Source of the DNA: Mycolicibacterium tusciae
GTDB lineage: Bacteria > Actinomycetota > Actinomycetes > Mycobacteriales > Mycobacteriaceae
Reading direction: 5' to 3'
Length of the DNA stretch: 64,000 bases
Assembly: GCF_002086795.1 (NCBI RefSeq)
Contig: NZ_MVIM01000011.1
Span: forward strand, 1 to 64,000
The stretch's first letter is position 1, and each line of letters opens with the position of its first letter. The notes beneath the pieces were generated by a model. That model was not told the origin of the DNA and made no database searches. It saw only the letters and a list, made by a program, of their open reading frames with translations. Below are positions 51,980 to 60,378 of this stretch, in pieces. A program made the position numbers and the translations under genes.

Positions 51980-52037
51980 GAATTGCCCGGCGTTACAACA
52001 ACTGCGCCGGTCGAACAAACGAGGGGACTTCGCAAAC

Positions 52038-52823
52038 ATGCTCAGCGCCCAGGTGCGTGAACAGCTCGCCGCCGACTTGGCCGAGGCGGAACGCAGCCGC
52101 GTACCCATCACCCCGCTGACTGACGCGCACGCCGATATCGATGTGGTGGATGCCTACGAGATCCAGCTGATCAACATCCGTCAGCGGGTCGCAGAGGGCG
52201 CCCGGGTCATCGGGCACAAGGTCGGCCTCTCGTCGGAGGCCATGCAGAAGATGATGAATGTCGACGAACCCGACTACGGGCACCTTCTCGACGAGATGGC
52301 TGTCCACGAGGACCGCAAGGTGCCCTCGGCGAACTACCTGTACCCGCGGGTGGAGGTCGAGGTCGGCTTCATCCTCGCCGACGACCTGCCCGGTGCCGGA
52401 TGCACCGAGGACGACGTGCTGGCGGCGACGGCGGCGTTCGCCCCCGCGATCGAGTTGATCGACACCCGCATCACCGACTGGAAGATCAAGCTCTGCGACA
52501 CGATCGCCGATAACGCGTCGTCGGCGGGCTGGGTGCTCGGCGAGGCCAGGGTTTCGCCGAAGGACATCGACATCCGCAACATCGACGCCGTGCTCACCAA
52601 CAACGGCGAGGTCGTCGCGGAGGGCCGCAGCGATGCGGTGCTCGGCAACCCGGTCACCGCGGTGGCGTGGTTGGCGCGCAAAGTCGAGGGCTTCGGGGTC
52701 CGGTTGAAGGCCGGTGACATCGTGCTGCCCGGGTCGTGCACGCGTGCGATAGATGCACCGCCTGGCAGCAATTTCGTCGCCGACTTCGCCGGGTTAGGTT
52801 CAGTCCACCTGAGTTTCGAATAG
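52038..52823 (+). CDS. hsaE: 2-Hydroxypentadienoate-type hydratase HsaE
   Basis: 261 aa, identical in length to the M. tuberculosis protein. Family landmarks: IGHKVGLSSEAMQKMMNV, VEVGFILADDLPG, and LPGSCTRAIDAPPGSNFVADF. HsaE hydrates 2-hydroxyhexa-2,4-dienoate from ring A/B cleavage to 4-hydroxy-2-oxohexanoate. First gene of hsaEGF; GAGGGGA precedes the ATG by about ten bases. Confidence 0.95.
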   Translation: MLSAQVREQLAADLAEAERSRVPITPLTDAHADIDVVDAYEIQLINIRQRVAEGARVIGHKVGLSSEAMQKMMNVDEPDYGHLLDEMAVHEDRKVPSANYLYPRVEVEVGFILADDLPGAGCTEDDVLAATAAFAPAIELIDTRITDWKIKLCDTIADNASSAGWVLGEARVSPKDIDIRNIDAVLTNNGEVVAEGRSDAVLGNPVTAVAWLARKVEGFGVRLKAGDIVLPGSCTRAIDAPPGSNFVADFAGLGSVHLSFE

Positions 52824-52836
52824 TAGGGAAATCACA

Positions 52837-53790
52837 ATGACCGGAAGGTCCGGGAAAAGCACAGTCGCCATCGTCGGGTCGGGGAACATCAGCACCGACC
52901 TGCTGTACAAACTGCTGCGCTCGGAGTGGCTCGAGCCGCGCTGGATGATCGGCATCGATCCCGAGAGCGAGGGCCTTGCGCGGGCGCGCAAGCTGGGTCT
53001 GGAGACGTCGCACGAAGGCGTGGACTGGCTGCTGGCCCAGAGCGAGAAACCGGATCTGGTGTTCGAGGCCACCAGCGCCTACGTGCACCGCGACGCCGCA
53101 CCCCGCTACGCCGAGGCGGGCATCCGTGCCATCGACCTGACTCCAGCCGCCGTCGGCCCCGGCGTGATCCCGCCGGCCAACCTGCGTGAACACCTCGACG
53201 CGCCCAACGTCAACATGGTCACCTGCGGCGGTCAGGCCACCATCCCGATGGTCTACGCCGTCAGTCGCGTCGTCGACGTGCCGTACGCCGAGATCGTCGC
53301 GTCGGTGTCCTCGGCGTCGGCAGGGCCGGGAACGCGGGCCAACATCGACGAGTTCACCAAGACCACGAGTGCCGGCGTCGAGGTCATCGGCGGCGCGAAG
53401 CGGGGCAAGGCGATCATCATCTTGAACCCGGCCGACCCGCCGATGATCATGCGCGACACCATCTTCTGCGCCATCCCCGAGGATGCCGACCACGATGCGA
53501 TCACGCAGTCCATCAAGGACGTCGTCGCCGAGGTGCAGACCTACGTGCCGGGCTATCGGCTGCTCAACGAGCCCCAGTTCGACGAGCCGACGGTGTACAA
53601 CGGTGGGAACCACCTGGTCACGACCTTCGTGGAAGTGGAGGGTGCGGGCGACTATCTGCCGCCCTACGCTGGAAACCTGGACATCATGACCGCTGCGGCC
53701 ACCAAGGTCGGCGAAGAGATCGCGAAGGATCGCGCCGGCGATGAGCGCTCGCGCGAAGAGCAGACAACAGCGGCGGGAGGCCTCTCATGA
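52837..53790 (+). CDS. hsaG: Acylating aldehyde dehydrogenase HsaG
   Basis: 317 aa. NAD motif VAIVGSGNISTDLLYKLL, catalytic Cys130 in NMVTCGGQATIP. It converts propionaldehyde (or acetaldehyde) from HsaF to the acyl-CoA, with substrate channelling in the HsaF-HsaG complex. It follows hsaE by 13 bases and its stop overlaps hsaF (ATGA). About 14 residues longer than the M. tuberculosis protein, mainly at the C-terminus (DRAGDERSREEQTTAAGG). Confidence 0.95.
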   Translation: MTGRSGKSTVAIVGSGNISTDLLYKLLRSEWLEPRWMIGIDPESEGLARARKLGLETSHEGVDWLLAQSEKPDLVFEATSAYVHRDAAPRYAEAGIRAIDLTPAAVGPGVIPPANLREHLDAPNVNMVTCGGQATIPMVYAVSRVVDVPYAEIVASVSSASAGPGTRANIDEFTKTTSAGVEVIGGAKRGKAIIILNPADPPMIMRDTIFCAIPEDADHDAITQSIKDVVAEVQTYVPGYRLLNEPQFDEPTVYNGGNHLVTTFVEVEGAGDYLPPYAGNLDIMTAAATKVGEEIAKDRAGDERSREEQTTAAGGLS

Positions 53791-54842
53791 GCGCCGACGA
53801 GATCTACTTCGATCCCATGTGGGACATCCGGATGACGGACACGTCGCTGCGCGACGGAAGCCACCACAAACGGCACCAGTTCACCAAGGATGAAGTACAG
53901 GCGATCGTCGCGGCGCTCGACACCGCGGGCGTGCCGGTCATCGAGGTGACCCACGGCGACGGGCTCGGCGGGTCCAGCTTCAACTACGGGTTCTCCAAGA
54001 CTCCGGAGCAGGAACTGATCAAGCTGGCCGCCGAGACGGCCAAGGAATCCAAGATCGCCTTCCTGATGCTGCCCGGTGTCGGCACCAAGGAGGACATCAA
54101 GGAAGCGCAGAACAACGGCGGGGTGATCTGCCGGATCGCCACCCACTGCACCGAGGCCGACGTATCGATCCAGCACTTCGGCCTGGCCCGCGAGCTGGGC
54201 CTGGAGACGGTCGGCTTCCTGATGATGAGCCACACCATTCCGCCCGAGAAGCTCGCGGCGCAGGCACGCATCATGGCCGACGCCGGCTGCCAGTGCGTCT
54301 ACGTCGTCGACTCGGCGGGTGCGCTGGTGCTCGAGGGCGTCGCCGACCGGGTCGCGGCGCTGGTAGCCGAACTCGGCGATGACGCCCAGGTCGGCTTTCA
54401 TGGCCACGAGAACCTCGGCCTCGGCGTCGCCAACTCCATCGAGGCCGTGCGGGCGGGCGCCAAACAGATCGACGGCTCGTGCCGCCGCTTCGGCGCCGGT
54501 GCGGGCAACGCGCCGGTCGAGGCGCTGATCGGCGTGTTCGACAAGATCGGCGTCAAGACCGGCATCGACTTCTTCGACATCGCCGACGCCGCGGAAGAGG
54601 TCGTCGCACCTGCCATGCCGACCGAGTGCCTGCTGGACCGCAACGCGCTGATCATGGGCTACTCCGGCGTGTACTCGAGCTTCCTCAAGCACGCCATCCG
54701 CCAGTCCGAACGCTACGGCGTGCCCGCGCACCAACTGCTGCACCGGGCGGGCCAGCGCAAGCTGATCGGCGGCCAGGAGGACCAGCTGATCGACATCGCG
54801 CTGGAGATCAAGCGCGAACAAGAAGCGGCGCCGACGTCCTGA
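53787..54842 (+). CDS. hsaF: 4-Hydroxy-2-oxohexanoate aldolase HsaF
   Basis: 351 aa class II aldolase of the DmpG type. Metal/substrate motif TSLRDGSHHKRHQ, EVTHGDGLGGSSFNYG, and FHGHENLGLGVANS. It splits 4-hydroxy-2-oxohexanoate to pyruvate and propionaldehyde, passing the aldehyde to HsaG. Its stop lies inside CTGA shared with the proposed recQ start. Confidence 0.95.
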   Translation: MSADEIYFDPMWDIRMTDTSLRDGSHHKRHQFTKDEVQAIVAALDTAGVPVIEVTHGDGLGGSSFNYGFSKTPEQELIKLAAETAKESKIAFLMLPGVGTKEDIKEAQNNGGVICRIATHCTEADVSIQHFGLARELGLETVGFLMMSHTIPPEKLAAQARIMADAGCQCVYVVDSAGALVLEGVADRVAALVAELGDDAQVGFHGHENLGLGVANSIEAVRAGAKQIDGSCRRFGAGAGNAPVEALIGVFDKIGVKTGIDFFDIADAAEEVVAPAMPTECLLDRNALIMGYSGVYSSFLKHAIRQSERYGVPAHQLLHRAGQRKLIGGQEDQLIDIALEIKREQEAAPTS

Positions 54843-56923
54843 CTCGCGAGGCCGCACAGGCGCTGCTCGAACAGCTGGCTGGGCCGACCGCCGTCCTGCG
54901 CGACGACCAATGGACGGCGATCGAGGCGCTCGTCGTCGCACGGCGGCGGGCACTGGTCGTCCAGCGCACCGGCTGGGGTAAGTCGGCGGTGTACTTCATC
55001 GCCGCCAAATTGCTGCGCGAAGCGGGCCGGGGCCCGACGGTGATCGTGTCGCCGCTGTTGGCGCTGATGCGCAACCAGGTGGCCGCCGCCGAGCGGGCCG
55101 GGGTGCACGCCGCCACCATCAACTCCAGCAACGTCGCCGACTGGGACGAGATCAACGAGCGCGTGCACCGCCGCGAGCTCGATGTCCTGCTCGTGAGCCC
55201 AGAACGGTTGAACAATCCCGACTTTCGCGATCAGGTGCTGCCCGCGCTGGCGCATGACGCGGGTCTCGTCGTCGTCGACGAGGCGCACTGTGTGTCGGAC
55301 TGGGGCCACGATTTCCGGCCCGACTACCGACGCATCCGCACCCTGATCGGTGAACTCGGTGCCGACGTGCCGGTGCTGGCGACCACGGCCACCGCCAATG
55401 ACAGGGTCGTGGACGACGTCGCCGCCCAACTCGGCGTCGGAGGCACGGACACGCTGGTGCTTCGCGGCGGCCTGGATCGCGAGTCGCTGCGACTATCGGT
55501 GGTCAAGGCCGGCAATCCGGCGCAACGCGCGGCTTGGCTTGCGGCACATATCGATTCGCTTTCAGGGTCGGGGATCGTCTACACGCTGACCGTCGCTCAG
55601 GCGCATGACGTCGCATCGTTGTTGCGTGAGCAGGGCCACGCCGTCGCCGCCTACACCGGGTCCACCGAAGCCGCCGAACGCGAACAGCTCGAGGCGGATC
55701 TGCTGGCCAACAGGGTCAAGGCGCTCGTGGCCACGTCGGCGCTGGGCATGGGGTTCGACAAACCCGACCTCGGCTTCGTCGTCCATCTGGGTGCCCCGTC
55801 CTCGCCGATCGCCTACTACCAGCAGGTGGGCCGCGCGGGACGAGCCACGGAGAGCGCGCAGGTCATCTTGCTGCCCGGCCACGAGGACCAGGACGTCTGG
55901 CGGTATTTCGCCTCGGTGGCGTTCCCGTCGGAGTCGATGGTGCGCAACGTGATTGGCGTGCTTGACCCTGAGCGCCCGCAGTCGACGCCCGCGCTCGAGC
56001 CCCTCGTGGACCTGGGGCGGTCAAGGTTGGAGATGGTGCTCAAGGTGCTCGACGTCGACGGCGCCGTGCGCCGCGTCAAGGGTGGCTGGGTCGGCACCGG
56101 AGCGGCATGGGAGTACGACGAGCCGCGGTATCGCAAGCTCGACGAAGCCCGCAAGCGCGAACAGCAGGCGATGCTGGACTACCAGGCGACCGACGGGTGC
56201 CGGATGGCGTTTCTGCGTGGGCAACTCGACGACCCGTCACTCGCGGCGGGGGAGCGGTGCGGCCGCTGCGACAACTGCACGGGCGAGCACGTCAGCGCCG
56301 ATGTCGATCCCGGCACCACCGAGGAGACGAGGCAACGGCTCATGCGTCCCGGCGTGGAACTCGCGCCACGCAAGCAGTGGCCGTCCGGGCTGGCCAAGCT
56401 CGGCGTGGAGCTGAGCGGCAGGATCGCCGTCGGCCCGGAACCAGGACGCGCCATCGGCAGGCTGACGGATCTGGGGTGGGGTGCGCGGTTGCGGCGCGTG
56501 CTCGACGAAGCCGACGCTGAGGTATCCGACGACCTTGTCGCCGCGGCGGTGAAGGTGCTGGCGTCCTGGGACTGGGCGCAGCGGCCCGCCGCGGTGATGG
56601 CACTGGATTCAGACCGCCACCCGCTGCTCGTTTCCTCGCTGAGCCGCGAGCTCGCCCGACTCGGAAGGCTGACCGACCTCGGCACCCTGCAGTACTCGCC
56701 GACGCGGCGACCGGTGACCGCGGCGAACTCCGCCTACCGCGTGGCTGCACTCGATGGGGCATGGACGGCGCCGGATCCCGGCCTCGTCGCCTCCGTCGGC
56801 GGACCGGTGCTGCTCGTCGACGACCTTTCCGACAGCGGGTGGACGCTGACCATGGCCGCCAGGGTCATGCGCGCGGCGGGCGCCGTGGCCGTCCTTCCCT
56901 TCACGCTGGCCACCACCAGCTGA
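54839..56923 (+). CDS. recQ: RecQ-family DNA helicase with C-terminal phosphoribosyltransferase-like domain
   Basis: About 694 aa. Walker A TGWGKS (44-49), DEAH box (147-150), ATTATAND, then the helicase C-terminal half with TSALGMGFDKPDLGFVVHLG and QQVGRAGRA. The RecQ zinc site is C-x19-C-x2-C-x2-C ending CGRCDNC. The last 100 residues have a PRPP-binding-like loop VLLVDDLSDSGWT (657-669), typical of phosphoribosyltransferases. No ATG, GTG or TTG occurs between the hsaF stop and the Walker A motif, so a CTG start at 54839 in CTGA is proposed. Not a sterol gene in any known pathway, yet coupled to hsaF. Confidence 0.88.
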   Translation: MTREAAQALLEQLAGPTAVLRDDQWTAIEALVVARRRALVVQRTGWGKSAVYFIAAKLLREAGRGPTVIVSPLLALMRNQVAAAERAGVHAATINSSNVADWDEINERVHRRELDVLLVSPERLNNPDFRDQVLPALAHDAGLVVVDEAHCVSDWGHDFRPDYRRIRTLIGELGADVPVLATTATANDRVVDDVAAQLGVGGTDTLVLRGGLDRESLRLSVVKAGNPAQRAAWLAAHIDSLSGSGIVYTLTVAQAHDVASLLREQGHAVAAYTGSTEAAEREQLEADLLANRVKALVATSALGMGFDKPDLGFVVHLGAPSSPIAYYQQVGRAGRATESAQVILLPGHEDQDVWRYFASVAFPSESMVRNVIGVLDPERPQSTPALEPLVDLGRSRLEMVLKVLDVDGAVRRVKGGWVGTGAAWEYDEPRYRKLDEARKREQQAMLDYQATDGCRMAFLRGQLDDPSLAAGERCGRCDNCTGEHVSADVDPGTTEETRQRLMRPGVELAPRKQWPSGLAKLGVELSGRIAVGPEPGRAIGRLTDLGWGARLRRVLDEADAEVSDDLVAAAVKVLASWDWAQRPAAVMALDSDRHPLLVSSLSRELARLGRLTDLGTLQYSPTRRPVTAANSAYRVAALDGAWTAPDPGLVASVGGPVLLVDDLSDSGWTLTMAARVMRAAGAVAVLPFTLATTS

Positions 56924-57018
56924 CACGCCGGGCTGGCCAGGAGTTTGTTTAAGCCCGACCCCACATCGGTTACGCCTTTGACAGCGACCACGAGGTCGCC
57001 GACTAGAGGAGTGATTTG

Positions 57019-57432
57019 ATGAAGATGTCCGAGAAGACCGTGCGACGCGGCCTATACGGCATGTTCGCCGGGGGTCTACTTGCTTTCGGTTCCGCGGCCA
57101 TCGTGATTCCGGTCGTGAATGCCCAGCCTGCCCCGGGTCCGGGCACGGAACCCCAGAACTGCAGCGTCAGCACGATTGCCGACACCTCACGCACCGTGGC
57201 GGAGTCCACCAGCATGTACCTGGCGGGCAATCCTGCAGCCAATGACGCGCTCACCAACATCGTCGAGCAGTCGCCTGCCGATGTGACCGAGGCGTTCCGC
57301 ACCTACTTTGCGGAGAATCCGAAGGTCGAGACCGAGTTGATGACGATCAATCAGCCGGCCATCGATCTGGCCAGCCAGTGTGGTGTCGAGGTGGCACCTA
57401 CACCCATCACCGAAGCGCTGACTGACCTCTAA
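57019..57432 (+). CDS. Secreted hemophore-like protein (Rv0203 type)
   Basis: 137 aa. Signal peptide of about 35 residues ending VVNAQPAPG, then a helical domain with one cysteine early (QNCSVSTIAD) and one late (SQCGVEVAP), the pattern of mycobacterial hemophore-related proteins. Heme or another small-ligand binding is likely, but the residues that bind heme in Rv0203 cannot be checked by eye. AGGAG lies eight bases before ATG 57019; a TTG three bases upstream is rejected. A GCGACC...GGTCGC inverted repeat (56984-56999) lies in its leader. Confidence 0.8.
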   Translation: MKMSEKTVRRGLYGMFAGGLLAFGSAAIVIPVVNAQPAPGPGTEPQNCSVSTIADTSRTVAESTSMYLAGNPAANDALTNIVEQSPADVTEAFRTYFAENPKVETELMTINQPAIDLASQCGVEVAPTPITEALTDL

Positions 57433-57451
57433 GCCAGCTGAATCTCCACCG

Positions 57452-57487
57452 CTCAATCGCGTCGGCTGTCCCGCCGGCGCGATTGAG
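57452..57487. terminator. Bidirectional terminator hairpin between hemophore and iclR genes
   Basis: CTCAATCGCGTCGGC-TGTCCC-GCCGGCGCGATTGAG: 15-base-pair stem with one G-T pair and a six-base loop. It starts 20 bases after the hemophore stop and covers the last codons of the facing iclR-type gene. Confidence 0.75.
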
Positions 57488-58379
57488 TGCTTCCCAACTG
57501 AGCGCTGACCGCGTCGGCGGTCGCCACCAGGGCGCGGGCGCGTTCGACAATCTCGTTGTCCGTCAATGACTTTCCGATGTGCATCGAGGCCACCATCACC
57601 TGTCGCTGGTGGTGGTCGTAGACCGGCGCCGAGATCACGCTGATGTCATGGCGCTTCCGGCCGGCCTGCCCGTTCTCGTCGCGCAGATACACGCGCTCAC
57701 CGATGTCGGAGACCAATTCGCCGAGTAGCGCCCGCAATTCGTCGGGCAGGTTGCTCGACATCCCCGCCATCAGGGAATACAACCGTCGGCCACCCGGCGT
57801 CAGCCGCTCGACCAGATAGCCGTCCTCGCGGCACCTGGAGATCACCCTGTTGAACCGGTCCGAATGAGTGCGCAGCGGGATCGTCGGCTCCTTGGCGAGC
57901 CAATTGCGTTCGGCCTCTTCATCCCACAGCACGAACATCAACCCGACGGGCGGGGCGAACGGATAGCTCTGCCCCACCTCGACGCCCGGTCTGGCACCGG
58001 CGGGAGCCACCAGGTCCAGCAGCGTGATCCGGTCGTCGATGACACCGGACAGCGCCGCGGTGACACCGAAGCGCGCCGACAGCCTCCGCAGTTCTTCGCG
58101 TGCCGCCGGGCTGACCCGCATCGACTCCTGCGCCTTCTGGCCGAGAGTGATCAGTGCCGGACCAAGGCGGTACGTCTTGTCGGCGGCGTCGCGCACGAGG
58201 TATCCCGCATCGGCAAGGGATGTGACGATGCCGAGGCACGTCGGCTTGCTCAGTCCGACCCGACGGGCCAGATCGGACACCCCGAAGCGTTCCGTGGGGC
58301 GGCCCGCGAGGTAGTCGAGGATCCGCACGACCCGGTCGGTCGGCGGCGATGCGCGGCCGGAAGGTTCGGGGGCGGACAT
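57453..58379 (-). CDS. IclR-family transcriptional regulator
   Basis: 308 aa. N-terminal winged HTH (FGVSDLARRVGLSKPTCLGI, about 32-51) and a C-terminal IclR effector domain (MRVSPAAREELRRLSARFGV, then GVIDDRITLLDLVAPAGARP). It is divergent from the KstR-controlled DUF1214-SDR-sulfotransferase operon and may add a second input. Start chosen at ATG 58379 because TACGCT lies exactly six bases upstream; starts at 58394 or further upstream would run through the promoter and are rejected. Confidence 0.85.
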   Translation of the reverse strand: MSAPEPSGRASPPTDRVVRILDYLAGRPTERFGVSDLARRVGLSKPTCLGIVTSLADAGYLVRDAADKTYRLGPALITLGQKAQESMRVSPAAREELRRLSARFGVTAALSGVIDDRITLLDLVAPAGARPGVEVGQSYPFAPPVGLMFVLWDEEAERNWLAKEPTIPLRTHSDRFNRVISRCREDGYLVERLTPGGRRLYSLMAGMSSNLPDELRALLGELVSDIGERVYLRDENGQAGRKRHDISVISAPVYDHHQRQVMVASMHIGKSLTDNEIVERARALVATADAVSAQLGSTQSRRRDSRRD

Positions 58380-58385
58380 CCCCGC

Positions 58386-58391
58386 AGCGTA
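58386..58391 (-). promoter_or_regulatory. Predicted -10 element of leaderless iclR promoter
   Basis: TACGCT on the minus strand, six bases (GCGGGG) before ATG 58379. It is the same hexamer and spacing as at the SDR gene 24886. Confidence 0.58.
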
Positions 58392-58412
58392 CATGTCGTT
58401 CCATATATGTAC
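58389..58412. promoter_or_regulatory. Inverted repeat, candidate IclR operator
   Basis: GTACAT (58389-58394) and ATGTAC (58407-58412) with a 12-base spacer, overlapping the iclR -10 element. The position suits autorepression. Confidence 0.4.
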
Positions 58413-58428
58413 CGAGACGGTCGATATA

Positions 58429-58457
58429 TTGACTCCTGCTAGAACGCGTTCTAGTTT
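58429..58457 (+). promoter_or_regulatory. Promoter of the DUF1214-SDR-sulfotransferase operon
   Basis: TTGACT (58429-58434), a 17-base spacer, then TAGTTT (58452-58457), six bases before GTG 58464. Both hexamers fit a sigma-A promoter, and the spacing predicts leaderless transcription. Confidence 0.68.
58439..58454. promoter_or_regulatory. KstR operator upstream of the DUF1214 gene
   Basis: CTAGAACGCGTTCTAG is a perfect 16-base palindrome containing TnnAACnnGTTnnA (58440-58453). It fills the space between the -35 and -10 elements and overlaps the -10, so repression by KstR is expected. Confidence 0.93.
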
Positions 58458-58463
58458 CAAGAG

Positions 58464-59591
58464 GTGTTTTCTCAGCCATTGATCGACGCGATCGCCGAGG
58501 CGGAAAGCCTTGTCGCCGCCGCACCGTTCATCGAATCCGAAGCCGACCTGCTCGAGGGCCTGCAGTACCTGGCGGGTTGCATATCGGGATGTACGCACCT
58601 GGCGTTCGACTACGACCGCGACCATCCGTTCATGCAGTCCGGTACCGGGCCGTTCACCAAGATGGGCCTGGACAATCCGGACGCGATGTACTTCGGCACC
58701 CGGGTGCAGCCCGGCTACGAGTACGTCGTGACCGGCAACCGCGGTACCACCACCGACCTCTGCTTCCAGATGCTCGGCGGTGAGTACACCGACGACAACG
58801 TCCCGCCGAGCCAGGCGGCATTCGATGACCGCGAACTCGACATCGACGCCGACGGCAACTACGAGTGGCGGGTCACCCCGACAAGCCCGTCGCAGTTGGT
58901 GGTCCGCGAGGTCTACAACGACTGGTCGGCGCGACGCGGGTACATCAGCATCGCCAGGACCGACACCGCGGGCACCGCGCCACCGCCGCTGACCCGGCAG
59001 CTGATCGAAAAGCGTTACGCCGTAGCGGGTAAGCAGCTGGTGCAGCGAGTGAAGACATGGCTACAGTTTCCACAGTGGTTCTACGACACGCTGCCGGTCA
59101 ACACGATGATCGCGCCGCGGCTGACGCCTGGTGGTCTCGCGACGCAGTATTCGTCGGTCGGCCACTTCGACCTCGCACCGGATCAGGCGATGATCATCAC
59201 GCTGCCGGTCACCGATGCGCCTTACCTGGGCTTCCAGTTGGGCAGCCTGTGGTACATCTCGCTGGACTACATCAACCACCAGACGTCGCTCAATGGCACT
59301 CAGGCGCAGGCGGATCCGGACGGCAAGATCCGTTACGTCGTGTCGGATGCCAACCCGGGTGTGACGAACTGGGTCGAGACCCTCGGCCACCGCAAGGGTT
59401 ATCTGCAGTTTCGTTGGCAGCGGCTCTCCCGGGAACTGACGGAGGCCGACGGCCCGAGCGTCGAGGTGGTCGACATCGAAAAGGTGGCCTCCGCGCTGCC
59501 GAACTACGAGGCAAACAAGATTTCAGACGAGGACTGGCGGGCGCGAATCGCGCTGCGTCAGAAGCAGATCGGCGACAGGATGGTGGGTTAG
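58464..59591 (+). CDS. DUF1214-domain protein (Rv3531c-like)
   Basis: 375 aa. The C-terminal half has DUF1214 features: MIITLPVTDAPYLGFQLGS, LWYISLDYINHQTSLNG, and GYLQFRWQRLS. The N-terminal part includes GCISGCTHLAFDYDRDHP. Function unknown; conserved with the SDR and sulfotransferase genes (Rv3529c-Rv3531c) and KstR-controlled, so linked to sterol use. Start is GTG 58464 with no spaced ribosome site; the promoter predicts a leaderless message. Confidence 0.87.
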   Translation: MFSQPLIDAIAEAESLVAAAPFIESEADLLEGLQYLAGCISGCTHLAFDYDRDHPFMQSGTGPFTKMGLDNPDAMYFGTRVQPGYEYVVTGNRGTTTDLCFQMLGGEYTDDNVPPSQAAFDDRELDIDADGNYEWRVTPTSPSQLVVREVYNDWSARRGYISIARTDTAGTAPPPLTRQLIEKRYAVAGKQLVQRVKTWLQFPQWFYDTLPVNTMIAPRLTPGGLATQYSSVGHFDLAPDQAMIITLPVTDAPYLGFQLGSLWYISLDYINHQTSLNGTQAQADPDGKIRYVVSDANPGVTNWVETLGHRKGYLQFRWQRLSRELTEADGPSVEVVDIEKVASALPNYEANKISDEDWRARIALRQKQIGDRMVG

Positions 59592-59592
59592 G

Positions 59593-60378
59593 GTGTCCGC
59601 GGAACTTCTGAAGGACAAAGTTGTCGTCATTTCCGGCGTCGGCCCGGCGCTGGGCACCACGCTCGCCAGGCGATGTGCCGAAGCGGGCGCGGATCTGGTG
59701 CTGGCCGCCCGCACCGTCGAGCGGCTCGAGGACGTCGCCAAGCAGATCACCGACATCGGCAGGCGTGCGGTCACGGTGGGTACCGACATCACCGACGAAG
59801 CGCAGGTGAGTAACCTCGTCGATCAGACGCTGGCGGCGTACGGCAAGGTCGACGTGCTGATCAACAATGCTTTCCGGGTGCCGTCGATGAAGCCGTTCGC
59901 CAACACGACGTTCGAGCACATGAAGGACGCCATCGAGCTGACGGTGTTCGGCGCGCTGCGGATGATCCAGGGCTTCACGCCTGCGCTGGCCGAGTCCGAG
60001 GGTTCCGTCGTCAACGTGAACTCCATGGTCGTACGCCACTCGCAGGCCAAGTACGGCGCCTACAAGATGGCGAAGTCGGCGTTGCTGGCGATGTCGCAGA
60101 CATTGGCGACCGAACTCGGCGAGCAGGGCATCCGCGTCAACTCCGTTCTCCCGGGCTATATCTGGGGTGGAACCCTGAAGGGCTACTTCGAGCACCAGGC
60201 CGGCAAATACGGCACCAGTGTCGAGGACATCTACAACGCTGCCGCCGCCGGATCCGACCTGAAGCGGCTGCCGACCGAGGACGAGGTCGCGTCGGCGATC
60301 CTGTTCATGGCCAGCGATCTGTCCAGTGGTATCACCGGGCAGGCGCTGGACGTCAACTGCGGGGAGTACAAAGCCTGA
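59593..60378 (+). CDS. Short-chain dehydrogenase (Rv3530c-like)
   Basis: 261 aa. SDR with SGVGPALGTTLARRCAEAGA at the nucleotide site, NNAFRVPSMKPF where NNAG is usual, and catalytic AKYGAYKMAKSALLAM. Part of the KstR-controlled trio with the DUF1214 protein and sulfotransferase. A steroid or lipid alcohol/ketone is the likely substrate. GTG 59593 follows the upstream stop by one base; the stop overlaps the sulfotransferase ATG (TGATG). Confidence 0.88.
   Translation: MSAELLKDKVVVISGVGPALGTTLARRCAEAGADLVLAARTVERLEDVAKQITDIGRRAVTVGTDITDEAQVSNLVDQTLAAYGKVDVLINNAFRVPSMKPFANTTFEHMKDAIELTVFGALRMIQGFTPALAESEGSVVNVNSMVVRHSQAKYGAYKMAKSALLAMSQTLATELGEQGIRVNSVLPGYIWGGTLKGYFEHQAGKYGTSVEDIYNAAAAGSDLKRLPTEDEVASAILFMASDLSSGITGQALDVNCGEYKA

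Noticed and set aside
53664..54953. Minus-strand frame opposite hsaF and the start of recQ
   Set aside because: It covers two well-supported genes and shows no family signature.
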